Positions 7,325-16,575 of a stretch of DNA of 64,000 bases are shown in pieces (the stretch's first letter is position 1; the number at the start of each line of letters is the position of its first letter). The stretch is taken from NCBI RefSeq assembly GCF_015182285.1, contig NZ_PRDM01000003.1:124001-188000 (forward strand), written 5' to 3'. The DNA comes from Flavobacterium hungaricum. GTDB lineage: Bacteria; Bacteroidota; Bacteroidia; Flavobacteriales; Flavobacteriaceae. Both the position numbers and the translations under genes were made by a program. The notes below the pieces were generated by a model. The model had not been told where the DNA came from. It made no database searches and saw only the letters and a list, made by a program, of their open reading frames with translations.

Positions 7325-8788
7325 ATGAATATACTTGACATAAAAACATTAGGCCAATTACAAGACGCTGGATATAAAACCAAATCGATCAAAGACGAAT
7401 TAAGAGAAAACCTGCGTGAGAAAATCAAATCGGGGAAACCGGTTTTTGAAGGGGTGCACGGATTTGAAAACACGGTAATTCCCGAACTAGAACGCGCTAT
7501 TCTATCTCGTCATAATATTAACTTATTGGGATTGCGCGGACAGGCAAAAACTCGTTTGGCGCGTAAAATGGTTGAATTATTAGACGAATATATTCCCTTT
7601 GTAGAAGGTTCAGAGATTAATGACGATCCATTTAATCCAATTTCAAGATTTGCAAAAGATTTAATTGCAGAAAGAGGCTATCAAACGCCAATCTCATGGC
7701 TGCACAGAAACGATCGTTTCTTTGAAAAATTAGCAACACCCGATGTAACCGTTGCCGATTTAATTGGAGACGTTGACCCGATAAAAGCCGCTAATTTAAA
7801 ATTATCTTATGCTGACGATCGTGTAATTCATTTTGGAATGATTCCGAGAGCCAATCGTTGTATTTTTGTAATCAACGAATTACCCGATTTACAGGCCAGA
7901 ATTCAGGTAGCTTTATTTAATATTTTGCAGGAAGGCGATATCCAGATTCGCGGTTTCAAATTGAGAATGCCATTAGACATGCAGTTTGTTTTTACAGCAA
8001 ATCCAGAAGATTATACCAATAGAGGAAGTATCGTTACCCCTTTAAAAGATAGAATTGGTTCTCAGATTTTAACGCATTATCCTGAAAATATCCAGATTGC
8101 CAGAACTATTACAGAGCAGGAATCAAAACTCGATCAAAATCAAAGCGATTTGGTTTATGTGCCAAGTCTGGCCAGAGATATTTTAGAACAGATCAGTTTT
8201 GAAGCGCGTGAAAGCGAATATATAGACAACAAAAGCGGTGTAAGTGCCAGAATGAGTATTACAGCTTTTGAAAACTTAATAAGTACAGCCGAGCGTCGTG
8301 CATTACTTTCTGGTGTTGAAAAAACAGCTTTACGTTTGTCGGATTTTGTCGGAATCATTCCAGCAATTACAGGAAAAGTAGAATTGGTTTACGAAGGAGA
8401 GCAGGAGGGAGCCGATGTTGTTGCCGAAAGCCTTATAGGATCTGCAATTAGAACATTGTTCCCAGAATATTTTCCTAAAATTGAAAAATTAGAAAAGCCA
8501 GATGAGAAAACACCTTATTCGGATATAGTAGAATGGTTTTTTGCAGAAAGCGGTTTCGAATTGTTAGACGATGCCTCTGACGCTGAATATAGAAATATTC
8601 TGGATGAGGTAACGCCGTTGGATGTTTTATTAAAAAAATACCAGCCTCAATTACCAAAAGAAGATCAGTACTTTATGAAGGAATTTGTATTGTGGGGATT
8701 GGTCGAGTATAAAAAACTAAGCAAAGACAGATTTGCAAAAGGAAATCAGTTTAGAGATATTTACGGAAGTTATATTAGTAAGTTCTAA
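7325..8788 (+). CDS. MoxR-like AAA+ ATPase (magnesium-chelatase subunit I-like)
   Basis: 487 residues from ATG 7325; an upstream in-frame start at 7286 adds 13 residues of poor quality. Walker A is GLRGQAKT (residues 69-76) and Walker B-like FVINELPD is near 180-187, with Asn-Glu in place of Asp-Glu. A sensor region FVFTANPEDYTNRGSIVTPLKDRIGSQI follows, and a helical C-terminal lid. This is the AAA+ partner expected for the upstream VWA protein. The two together probably remodel or insert metal into an unidentified client. Confidence 0.85.
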   Translation: MNILDIKTLGQLQDAGYKTKSIKDELRENLREKIKSGKPVFEGVHGFENTVIPELERAILSRHNINLLGLRGQAKTRLARKMVELLDEYIPFVEGSEINDDPFNPISRFAKDLIAERGYQTPISWLHRNDRFFEKLATPDVTVADLIGDVDPIKAANLKLSYADDRVIHFGMIPRANRCIFVINELPDLQARIQVALFNILQEGDIQIRGFKLRMPLDMQFVFTANPEDYTNRGSIVTPLKDRIGSQILTHYPENIQIARTITEQESKLDQNQSDLVYVPSLARDILEQISFEARESEYIDNKSGVSARMSITAFENLISTAERRALLSGVEKTALRLSDFVGIIPAITGKVELVYEGEQEGADVVAESLIGSAIRTLFPEYFPKIEKLEKPDEKTPYSDIVEWFFAESGFELLDDASDAEYRNILDEVTPLDVLLKKYQPQLPKEDQYFMKEFVLWGLVEYKKLSKDRFAKGNQFRDIYGSYISKF

Positions 8789-8820
8789 TTCTTATAATAT
8801 ATAGTGTAATATGGTGTCAG

Positions 8821-8859
8821 ACCCGACAAGTTTTTAAAACCTGTCGGGTTTGCTTTTTT
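8821..8859 (+). terminator. Intrinsic terminator of the VWA-AAA+ pair
   Basis: ACCCGACA (8821-8828) pairs with TGTCGGGT (8842-8849), followed by TTGCTTTTTT. Confidence 0.75.
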
Positions 8860-9013
8860 AGATGAATAATTTTAAACACACAGACGCCCATACTATTTGT
8901 CATTTTGAGCAAGGAAGGAAAACAAAAAATCAATCTGGTCTAGCTAGTTTTTTTAAACCGGTCGAATCTTTTTATTTGACAATAGTGTACTTTTACAATC
9001 CAAAAATAAATTT

Positions 9014-9868
9014 ATGTTATTCCTTATATTAAGTATTCTTTGCAGTGTCATTGTTGGTGTGATTTTCAAGATTTCCAGAAAATATAATAGTAATCCGTCA
9101 CAAATTATTTCTTTTAATTATGCAGCTGCAATCGCGCTTTGTTATTTCACTTTCAGTCCAAATCTTCAGGAATTTGACGATCAAGCACCTTGGGGAATTT
9201 ATACAGCGGTTGGAATGCTGCTTCCAATAGTTTTTTTGTTTCTGGCGTTTTCAATGAAATTTATGGGAATTGCCAAAACAGATGCGGCGCAGCGATTGTC
9301 CCTTTTTATTCCCATTTTGGCAGCTTGGTTATTGTTTGGCGAAGATTTTAATACCTATAAAACAATTGGGGTTTTAATTGGTTTTACGGCGCTTTTATTT
9401 ATTTTAAGAAAACCGACAGATAATCAGGAAAACAAATGGATTTATCCTGCAGCGGTTTTGTTTGGTTTTGGAGTTATTGATATACTTTTTAAGAAAATTG
9501 CACTTTATACTGTTGTTCCTTACACAACATCCTTATTTTTTGTATTTATAATTTCCTTTGCAGTTTCAATATTGATTGTCCTGTATAAAGTTTTTATTGC
9601 GAAAGAAAAACCGGCGGTTCAAAATCTTCTGTTTGGGGCTTTGGTTGGAATTTTCAATTTCTGCAATATTTTATTTTATTTAAAAGCGCATAAGGCATTT
9701 GCAGAAAATCCTTCAACTGTTTTTGCCGGAATGAATATGGGCGTAATTATTCTAGGAACTTTGGTGGGGGCTTTTTTCTTCAAAGAAAAACTTTCTAAAA
9801 CTAATATTTTAGGATTGTTTTTGGCTTTAATGGCCATTGTTTTGATTGTTTTTTCGCAATTACAGTAA
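9014..9868 (+). CDS. EamA/DMT-family membrane transporter
   Basis: 284 residues with about ten hydrophobic segments in two similar halves. The second half holds the typical closing motif (NMGVIILGTLVGAFFFKEKLSKTNILGLFLALMAIVLIVF). Drug/metabolite transporter superfamily proteins move small metabolites or drugs across the inner membrane; the substrate cannot be told from sequence. Length is normal. No co-directional partner is tightly linked. Confidence 0.85.
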   Translation: MLFLILSILCSVIVGVIFKISRKYNSNPSQIISFNYAAAIALCYFTFSPNLQEFDDQAPWGIYTAVGMLLPIVFLFLAFSMKFMGIAKTDAAQRLSLFIPILAAWLLFGEDFNTYKTIGVLIGFTALLFILRKPTDNQENKWIYPAAVLFGFGVIDILFKKIALYTVVPYTTSLFFVFIISFAVSILIVLYKVFIAKEKPAVQNLLFGALVGIFNFCNILFYLKAHKAFAENPSTVFAGMNMGVIILGTLVGAFFFKEKLSKTNILGLFLALMAIVLIVFSQLQ

Positions 9869-9974
9869 TTTTTTTTAAAGCATAATCCTTTAATTTACAG
9901 TTGATTTAGTATTATGTTTTTGTTTTTATGAAAATTAACTCTACTAATTCTATAGAATTTATAAATTTAATTTG

Positions 9975-9982
9975 TAGCTTTG
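9975..9982 (+). promoter_or_regulatory. -7 box of the leader region upstream of the dehydrogenase
   Basis: TAGCTTTG matches TAnnTTTG and ends 8 nt before the ATG of the first mini-ORF. No clean TTG at the -33 spacing. Confidence 0.5.
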
Positions 9983-9990
9983 CTTCAACA

Positions 9991-10080
9991 ATGAAAAACT
10001 ATAGCCGAAATATGATAACGTCTTTCAACTGCAGCTTTGCGATGTGCTGCATGATGAATCACGTTATGAAATGGCGTTAA
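9991..10080 (+). CDS. 29-residue Met/Cys-rich mini-ORF (candidate leader peptide 1)
   Basis: ATG 9991 to TAA 10080 encodes 29 residues with six Met and three Cys, clustered as FNCSFAMCCMMNHVM. It starts right after a -7 box and ends 33 nt before a strong intrinsic terminator, the geometry of an attenuating leader peptide. Alternatives are a small secreted or metal-binding peptide, or chance. I do not recognise the peptide. Confidence 0.4.
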   Translation: MKNYSRNMITSFNCSFAMCCMMNHVMKWR

Positions 10081-10113
10081 TAGAGAAAGTACTTGTTAGT
10101 TATTTTTTTTTTT

Positions 10114-10146
10114 AGCCTTTCATTGCACCATGAAAGGCTTTTTTTT
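10114..10146 (+). terminator. Strong hairpin terminator inside the leader region
   Basis: AGCCTTTCAT (10114-10123) and ATGAAAGGCT (10130-10139) form a perfect 10-bp stem with loop TGCACC, then eight Ts. It lies about 155 nt past the proposed start and 155 nt before the dehydrogenase ATG, so transcripts reaching the gene from the 9975 promoter must read through it. Confidence 0.8.
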
Positions 10147-10167
10147 GAATTACTAAAACATCAAAAT

Positions 10168-10230
10168 ATGAGAACCAATAGAAATATAAACATTATGATG
10201 CGCTGCTGTCTTAGAAAAATTCCGTGTTGA
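10168..10230 (+). CDS. 20-residue Cys/Met/Arg-rich mini-ORF (candidate leader peptide 2)
   Basis: ATG 10168 to TGA 10230 encodes 20 residues ending IMMRCCLRKIPC, again with clustered Met and Cys codons. It lies after the hairpin and 71 nt before the dehydrogenase start. The similarity of its MM..CC core to the first mini-ORF argues against chance, but expression is unproven. Confidence 0.4.
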   Translation: MRTNRNINIMMRCCLRKIPC

Positions 10231-10301
10231 ATTTGTTCAAATGCAAAAACAGAAGTAATTCTAAAAACTATAAAGTAACCCAAACCTAAAAACTATATAT
10301 T

Positions 10302-11588
10302 ATGAGTTCAGAAATTATAAAACAGAATCCGTTTCAATCTATGATTGATCGCTTTAATATTGCTGCAGACATTTTAAATTTAGACGAATCAATTAAACAA
10401 AAACTGCAGCGTCCAGAAAAACAAATCACTGTAAATTTTTCTATTGTTTTGGATAATGGAAACGTTCAAAACTTTGAAGGATATCGCGTTATCCACAATA
10501 CTGCGTTAGGGCCGTCAAAAGGCGGTATTCGTTATGACACTGCTGTAAATTTGGACGAAGTGAAAGCACTTGCCGCCTGGATGACTTGGAAATCTGCTGT
10601 AACCGGAATTCCGTTTGGAGGAGCAAAAGGCGGCATTATCTGTGATCCAAGAAATCATTCTAAAAAAGAATTAGAAAAAATTACCAGAGCATATACTAAA
10701 ACATTAGCAGATATTTTCGGACCAGAAAAAGATGTTCCGGCTCCAGATATGGGAACGGGTCCAGACGAAATGGGCTGGCTGATGGATGAATTTTCATTAC
10801 TGCACGGAAAACCAATTCATGCCGTAGTAACAGGAAAACACCTGCATTCTGGTGGTTCGCTGGGAAGAGTAGAAGCAACAGGAAGAGGAGTGAGCATTAT
10901 TAGTCTTTTGGCTCTTCAAAAATTAAAAATCAGACCTGCAAGAGCTACTGCCGCGATTCAAGGTTTTGGCAATGTTGGACTGCACTCTGCCTTATTTCTA
11001 TATGAAAAAGGGGTAAAAATTGTTGCCGTAAGCGATGTCTCTGAAGCTTTTTACAATCCAAACGGATTGAATATCCCAGAATTGATTTTATATTATAATT
11101 TAAATAATAAAACCATAAAAGGCTATCCGAATTCGGTAGCAATCAAACATGAAGATTTGCTGCTTTTAGAAGTAGATTTATTGATTCCGGCAGCAAAGGA
11201 AGATGTTATTACACAAAAAAATGCTGCAGATATTCAAGCCAGGATTATTGTCGAAGGCGCCAATGGTCCGGTTTCTTCAGATGCAGATCAAATTCTGCAC
11301 GATAAAAATATATTAGTTGTTCCTGATATTTTGGCCAATGCTGGCGGTGTTACCGTTTCTTATTTCGAATGGCTTCAGAATTCGCTTTTGGAGTCTTGGA
11401 GAATTAGCCAAATCAATACGCGTTTGGAAGATATTTTAGAAAAAGGTTTTAATACTGTTTTTAGAGTTGCAGTAAAACACAACGTAACGCCTCGTATTGC
11501 TGCTTATATTATTGCTTTGAAAAAAGTAGCCGAAACGCAGTCTGTAAAAGAATTTGCGATCGAAGCGCCTCAGTATAAACAGAATTAA
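10302..11588 (+). CDS. Glutamate/leucine-type amino acid dehydrogenase
   Basis: 428 residues of the Glu/Leu/Phe/Val dehydrogenase family. These enzymes oxidatively deaminate the amino acid to the 2-oxo acid with NAD(P)+. Visible are the substrate motif PFGGAKGGI with the catalytic Lys, the PAPDMGTGPDEMGW segment with the conserved Asp, and the Rossmann motif AIQGFGNVG. The length suits NAD-type glutamate dehydrogenase. The specificity is not fixed by what I can see, so I give no symbol. The unusual leader region upstream suggests transcriptional or translational control. Confidence 0.9.
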   Translation: MSSEIIKQNPFQSMIDRFNIAADILNLDESIKQKLQRPEKQITVNFSIVLDNGNVQNFEGYRVIHNTALGPSKGGIRYDTAVNLDEVKALAAWMTWKSAVTGIPFGGAKGGIICDPRNHSKKELEKITRAYTKTLADIFGPEKDVPAPDMGTGPDEMGWLMDEFSLLHGKPIHAVVTGKHLHSGGSLGRVEATGRGVSIISLLALQKLKIRPARATAAIQGFGNVGLHSALFLYEKGVKIVAVSDVSEAFYNPNGLNIPELILYYNLNNKTIKGYPNSVAIKHEDLLLLEVDLLIPAAKEDVITQKNAADIQARIIVEGANGPVSSDADQILHDKNILVVPDILANAGGVTVSYFEWLQNSLLESWRISQINTRLEDILEKGFNTVFRVAVKHNVTPRIAAYIIALKKVAETQSVKEFAIEAPQYKQN

Positions 11589-11721
11589 AAATCAGGTTTA
11601 CTTGGTAAAGATCATTTTCATTAGTTACGTTTTTTTTCTCCCTTTAAAAACGTAATTGGTGGAAATGTCTTTTCGTTTTATTAAATGAATATAAATTTTA
11701 GAATCGTAAAGTGTTGAAAAG

Positions 11722-12945
11722 ATGAAGAATATCAATTTCCTAGCCTTTGCCATGCCGGCCTTTTTTCTTTTTTTATTTTTAGAATATAAACTTGCGCAGC
11801 GCAAGAAAAGACCAGAAATTTTTAATTACGAAAGTTCTGTTTCAAATATCAGTATTGGAATTGCAGAGCGTTTGATCAACTTATTTATTGCCGCCAGTTT
11901 TTATCAGTTGTATTACTTTATTTATGATAATTACAGGATATTTGAGATTCCGAAAAATGCTTTTATTTGGTTTGCCTTAATTCTGGCAACCGATTTTGTC
12001 TGGTATTGGTACCATCGATTGGGACATGAGGTCAATTTTTTATGGGCAGCACATATAGTACACCATCACAGCGAAGAATTTAATTTTACAGCCGCCGCCA
12101 GGATTACTACTTTTCAGGCCATTATTCGAACGGGATTCTGGTGTGTATTGCCGCTTATCGGTTTTCATCCCACAATGGTTATTACGATGCTCGTTGTGCA
12201 CGGCGCTTATTCGTTCTTTACACATACACAGTTAATTGGTAAAATAAAATGGCTCGAATACGTTTTTGTAACGCCTTCTGTCCACGGCGTTCATCATGCT
12301 TCTGACGAAAAATATCTGGACAAAAATTACGGCGATATGTTTACCTTTTGGGATCGTCTTTTTGGTACTTTTCAAACCGAAGAAGAAAAACCAAAATACG
12401 GATTAACACATCCGCTCAAAAGCTATAGTTTTTTATGGCAGCACTTTCATTATTACTTCGAAATCTATGAATTGATGAAACGTTCTAAAGGTTTTAAAGA
12501 AAAATGGAAAGCCGTTTTTGGAAGCCCGGCACATATGGATCAGGATATTCGCCCCATCTTGGAAAAACGTTTCCTCCAGGATAAAGCGTGTCCAAATCAA
12601 AGATTGCGCTTCAAAAATTACCTGTATATCCAGCTCGGGATCTGCACTTTGTTTCTAACGGCTTTTACCTATTATTTTGATTATTTAGAATTGTATGATA
12701 AGGTATTTGTGCTTTTGTTTATCCTTATTACTTTGGTCAACTGCGGCGCTCTTTTAGAACAACGCAAATGGATCTATTATTTAGAATACACCCGGATTTT
12801 TATACTGACAACTTACTTTTTGTATGAAGAAGATTTGATTGTATTTTTCTTTGTTCCGATTGCGATTATGATTTTTGCTGAGCAGTTATTCTCTTTGAGT
12901 AAACGGTACCAAAATGTTGTTTTGCAGTTGGAGACTACAGAATGA
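11722..12945 (+). CDS. Fatty acid hydroxylase/sterol desaturase-family membrane protein
   Basis: 407 residues with N- and C-terminal hydrophobic segments and the histidine clusters of the di-iron fatty acid hydroxylase superfamily: HRLGH, HIVHHHSEEFN and HGVHHASDEKYLDKNYG. These His ligate the iron pair that activates oxygen for lipid hydroxylation or ether-lipid cleavage (alkylglycerol monooxygenase-like). The C-terminal 130 residues add four extra hydrophobic segments. Substrate unknown. No operon partner: a 1-kb repeat array follows. Confidence 0.85.
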   Translation: MKNINFLAFAMPAFFLFLFLEYKLAQRKKRPEIFNYESSVSNISIGIAERLINLFIAASFYQLYYFIYDNYRIFEIPKNAFIWFALILATDFVWYWYHRLGHEVNFLWAAHIVHHHSEEFNFTAAARITTFQAIIRTGFWCVLPLIGFHPTMVITMLVVHGAYSFFTHTQLIGKIKWLEYVFVTPSVHGVHHASDEKYLDKNYGDMFTFWDRLFGTFQTEEEKPKYGLTHPLKSYSFLWQHFHYYFEIYELMKRSKGFKEKWKAVFGSPAHMDQDIRPILEKRFLQDKACPNQRLRFKNYLYIQLGICTLFLTAFTYYFDYLELYDKVFVLLFILITLVNCGALLEQRKWIYYLEYTRIFILTTYFLYEEDLIVFFFVPIAIMIFAEQLFSLSKRYQNVVLQLETTE

Positions 12946-12949
12946 GAAA

Positions 12950-13968
12950 TAACCACGAATTCCCGAATTTTCTTTTCTATCAATCCGTGTAATTAATCGC
13001 CACGAATTCACGAATTAAACTAATTCTATCCGCATAGATTTTAAAATAATTCGTGACTTCGTGGCGAAAAGAACTTAAATAGGAATAAGAATCAGCCACG
13101 AATTCCCGAATTATTTTTTCTTTTAATTCGTGTAATTATCGCGCATAAATTTCACTTGTTTTTTTAAATAAAAATTCGTGACTTCGTGGCGAAAAAAAAC
13201 TTAAATAAGAATAAGAAACGGCCACGAATTCCCGAATTAAACTAATTCTATCCGCATAGATTTTAAACTAATTCGTGAATTCGTGGCGAAAACAACTTAA
13301 ATAGTAATAAGAAACAGCTACGAATTCCCGAATTATTTTTTCTTTTAATTCGTGTAATTATCGCGCATAAATTTCACGTATTATTTTTTAAATAAAAATT
13401 CGTGAATTGGTGGCGAAAAAAACTTAAATAAGAATAAGAAACAGCCACGAATTCACGAATTTTATGCAACACACTTGGTGAAATACGCGCTGAATAGTTT
13501 CGCGAATTGATTGAATAAAAAGTTATCAATCCGTGTAATTAATCGCCACGAATTCACGAATTAAACTAATTCTATCCGCATAGATTTTAAAATAATTTGT
13601 GACTTCGTGGCGAAAAAAAAACTTAAATAGAATAAGAAACAGCCACGAATTCCCGAATTATTTTTTTCTTTTAATTCGTGTAATTATCGCGCATAAATTT
13701 CACGTATTTTTTTAAATAAAAATTCGTGAATTCGTGGCGAAAAAAAACTTAAATAGTAATAAGAATCAGCCACGAATTCCCGAATTATTTTTTCTTTTAA
13801 TTCGTGTAATTATCGCGCATAAATTTCACGTATTATTTTTTAAATAAAAATTCGTGAATTCGTGGCGAAAAAAAAACTTAAATAAGAATAAGAAACAGCC
13901 ACGAATTCCCGAATTAAACTAATTCTATCCGCATAGATTTTAAAATAATTCGTGACTTCGTGGCGAAA
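12950..13968. repeat. 1-kb array of dyad-symmetric repeats with two alternating spacer types
   Basis: Each unit starts GCCACGAATTCMCGAATT and ends in AATTCGTGAMTTCGTGGC, so each can form a hairpin. Two internal types occur. A carries ACTAATTCTATCCGCATAG (units near 13000, 13219, 13541, 13897). B carries ATTCGTGTAATTATCGCGC (near 13095, 13313, 13640, 13768). The order is A-B-A-B-partial-A-B-B-A, preceded by a partial copy at 12950. A linker GAAAAAAACTTAAATAG-AATAAGAAAC joins the units. No CDS is credible here. The array lies between the convergent ends of the 11722 gene and the 13980 gene. Confidence 0.9.
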
Positions 13969-13979
13969 AAAATAGAACC

Positions 13980-15578
13980 TTAAATAGTCTTTATCGCCAT
14001 AATCTTCTCTTCAAAAGTATCTTTAAAATCAGATTTACTTTTAATTCTGGTTTTGTACGTATAAATGGTAGCTACAGACAGTTCTAAGAATTCTGCCATT
14101 TGACTGCTGTCCTGAATCCCCAAACGATACAAAGCAAAAATGCGCAATTCAGTATTTAAAAGTTCGCCTTTTTTAACGATGCATTTATGATCGCTTGGAA
14201 AAAGTTTGTTAAACTCGGTCACAAAAGTGGGAAACAATCTCAAGAAGATTTCGTCAAATTGATGAAATAGATTTTCTCGCTCTTCTTTTACATTATAACG
14301 TTTCAAACTCGCAATAACTTCATCTGTTTTTTTGGTGATTATTTTATGCAGTGTGCTTTTTTGAATATGATCTATTTTATTGATGAAAGCTGAGGTTGCC
14401 TTTATAAAATAGGTAATGTATTCTTCTTTAATAGCATTCGCTTCACTCAAGCTCACGTTCATTTCCTGCAGCTGCACATACGAAGAAGCCATTATTTTTC
14501 GGGCTTTATTCTTTTCTTTTAATTGTTTGAAAATGATTCCTAGGAAAACAAAAATAATCACAGTAAGAATAGTCAAAAGAATAATGATCTTTTCCAGTTT
14601 ATCGTTTTTATCTTTTACATTATTTAACTGTGCTTTTTCGATAATGGGCAGTATAGACGAAATCTCAATTTTTCGGTGTCTTGCATTATAAAATGTAGCA
14701 TCGTCCATTGCGATATTAATGTATTCGTTGGCTTTATCCAAATATCCCATTTTAAAGAGTTCGTTGGCTAAATTTCGTAAAGCAACAGTTTCTTTTGTGG
14801 CATTTTTAACGTCGGCAATGGCCGCAAGCGCGAGGTACTGAATTGCTTTTTTGGTATAACCGCGTTCCGAATAAATATAGCCCAGACTCGAAGTTGCAAT
14901 TCCGTAATAATCAGGTGGTAAATTATAGTTGTTTATCCAATAACTGAAAGCAAATTCAGCACCGCGCCAATCCTGCTGTTTCAAGCGCTTTAAGCTTTCG
15001 GCGGCCCAATATTCATTAGTATTGGTTCCAATTAATTCTAATGCCTTTTTTAAAAAATGATTTCCCTGCTGTACATAATGAATGTTAAAACGCTGATCAC
15101 GATTGTAGTCGGCGAGATCATAATAAGCACGGGCTTTTATGTTGTAATATTCAAATTTGTTTTTAAGATCTAATTTAGAATCATCTATGACATTTAGTGT
15201 ATCAATAGCTTCTTTAAAAAGTCCAGACGAAAGAAGTACAAAACCTTCTTTGATACGGCTTTTGGATAAAAATCTGGGATCTTTTAAAACTTTTGCCTTG
15301 ATTTTGGCTTCTTCTAAATAATAATAAGCAGAATCGTATTTAAACGATTTGTATTCGTCAAACAGCGAAATGTAACAATTGTACAGTTCTTCATTATTTT
15401 GATTGAGTGTAAACTTAGATATATTCTTTTTTAAAGCTTCTATTTTGCGATATTTCTGTTTCAGATATACGTCCTTTTTTAAGAGCACCTGATCTAATTC
15501 TTCTAAATACGGATTTGTCTCTTTCGCAGTTAAAGACGAACCGATTATAAAGAAAAGCAGCATCAATATTCTTTGCAT
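13980..15578 (-). CDS. DUF6377-type sensor/regulator of the polysaccharide locus
   Basis: 532 residues: signal peptide ([20 protein letters not shown]), a periplasmic TPR-like helical region of about 300 residues, one membrane segment near 333-350 ([17 protein letters not shown]), then a cytoplasmic coiled coil and a C-terminal helix-turn-helix ([39 protein letters not shown]). DUF6377 proteins commonly sit beside SusCD loci and are thought to couple glycan sensing across the membrane to transcription, much as SusR does. The divergent orientation to the 16054 operon fits that role. The ligand is unknown. Confidence 0.85.
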   Translation of the reverse strand: MQRILMLLFFIIGSSLTAKETNPYLEELDQVLLKKDVYLKQKYRKIEALKKNISKFTLNQNNEELYNCYISLFDEYKSFKYDSAYYYLEEAKIKAKVLKDPRFLSKSRIKEGFVLLSSGLFKEAIDTLNVIDDSKLDLKNKFEYYNIKARAYYDLADYNRDQRFNIHYVQQGNHFLKKALELIGTNTNEYWAAESLKRLKQQDWRGAEFAFSYWINNYNLPPDYYGIATSSLGYIYSERGYTKKAIQYLALAAIADVKNATKETVALRNLANELFKMGYLDKANEYINIAMDDATFYNARHRKIEISSILPIIEKAQLNNVKDKNDKLEKIIILLTILTVIIFVFLGIIFKQLKEKNKARKIMASSYVQLQEMNVSLSEANAIKEEYITYFIKATSAFINKIDHIQKSTLHKIITKKTDEVIASLKRYNVKEERENLFHQFDEIFLRLFPTFVTEFNKLFPSDHKCIVKKGELLNTELRIFALYRLGIQDSSQMAEFLELSVATIYTYKTRIKSKSDFKDTFEEKIMAIKTI

Positions 15579-16053
15579 GATTTTTTTTGGTTTAAGTAAA
15601 GGTTGGTTTTTGATATAGTTAGTCTAATTCGTTAAAATTTAAAATACGTTTGAGAGTTTTGAAATTTTCTGTTTTTGAAATTTCTAGTCAGTGTAATAAC
15701 ATCGCTTTGAAAGTGCTTTTTAGCGTAAAATCAAGCTATAAATGTTAAAAATAGTTGATTTATTTGCAATTATACAATAAAAAGAAGTTATATGTGTGTA
15801 TAGTGAAAAAATTATGCTCAATATTTTTCATATTGTCATTTTTACCATTTAAAAAAGGCCTCATTTCATCTAAACAGCATCTTGATTTTTTGAATGTAAA
15901 AATAATTTTAATTATTTGATATTCAATGTTTTGGTTTTAAAAATAGTTGTATTTAGTCTTGATTTTTATCAGATATTTTTTTTAAGATTTATTTAACTTC
16001 TAGCTTCGTTCTATCCTTTTGAAGGGTAACATACTAACAAAAACCAAAAATTT
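15579..16053. promoter_or_regulatory. Divergent regulatory region between the regulator and the SusCD operon
   Basis: 475 bp with no gene, very AT-rich. It must hold promoters for both directions. I found no convincing TAnnTTTG box or long palindrome, which would fit a regulator-dependent promoter. Confidence 0.4.
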
Positions 16054-16575
16054 ATGAGATGTAAAACTGTTTATTGGTTAGCTCTTTTCATGTGTTTTTT
16101 TGCGATTAGCTGCGACAACACAGAAGACGGAAGCTACGTAAATCCGATTACTATTTATGAAAAAGTAAATGGCAATTGGGGATTAACAAATTTGAAAATG
16201 GTTGATGAAGTTGCGAAAGCAAATAAAATCGAACCAAGTGAAGAAAACTTGAGCACCTATTTTAACTACGAAGATTTTAAAATCAACTTAAGCGTAGACG
16301 AAAACAACAAACCTACAAGTTATCAAGTAACTGGAAATGTTCCTCCATTATTCGCGCCAAAAGGATATTGGCAGCTAAGCTCAGATTTCCAGCAGACTAG
16401 CGGAACAGCAACAAGAATCTACTTGTACAGCGACGCTCAAAAAACACAAAAAACAGATGAACTCAGATTGATCTCAGTTCCAGGTAAAAATGAAGAAATG
16501 CAGCTTCAATTGGTACGCTCTTCTGGCGGAACCCCTTTTGTGTCTTACATATTCAAATTAACTGCTATTAACTAA
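16054..16575 (+). CDS. Surface lipoprotein of the polysaccharide locus (DUF5004-like)
   Basis: 173 residues with a lipoprotein signal (FMCFFAISCDN, Cys 20) and a small beta-rich body: a lipocalin-like NGNWGLTNLKMVDE start and KGYWQLSSDFQ. The position before susC and the small size suggest an accessory surface glycan-binding protein. The DUF5004 assignment is from overall look, not from a search. The stop overlaps the next ATG (TAATG). Confidence 0.65.
   Translation: MRCKTVYWLALFMCFFAISCDNTEDGSYVNPITIYEKVNGNWGLTNLKMVDEVAKANKIEPSEENLSTYFNYEDFKINLSVDENNKPTSYQVTGNVPPLFAPKGYWQLSSDFQQTSGTATRIYLYSDAQKTQKTDELRLISVPGKNEEMQLQLVRSSGGTPFVSYIFKLTAIN

Noticed and set aside
12950-13968. CRISPR-like appearance of the repeat array
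   Set aside because: The spacers are not unique; only two spacer sequences alternate. Units are dyad-symmetric throughout and no cas gene is nearby.
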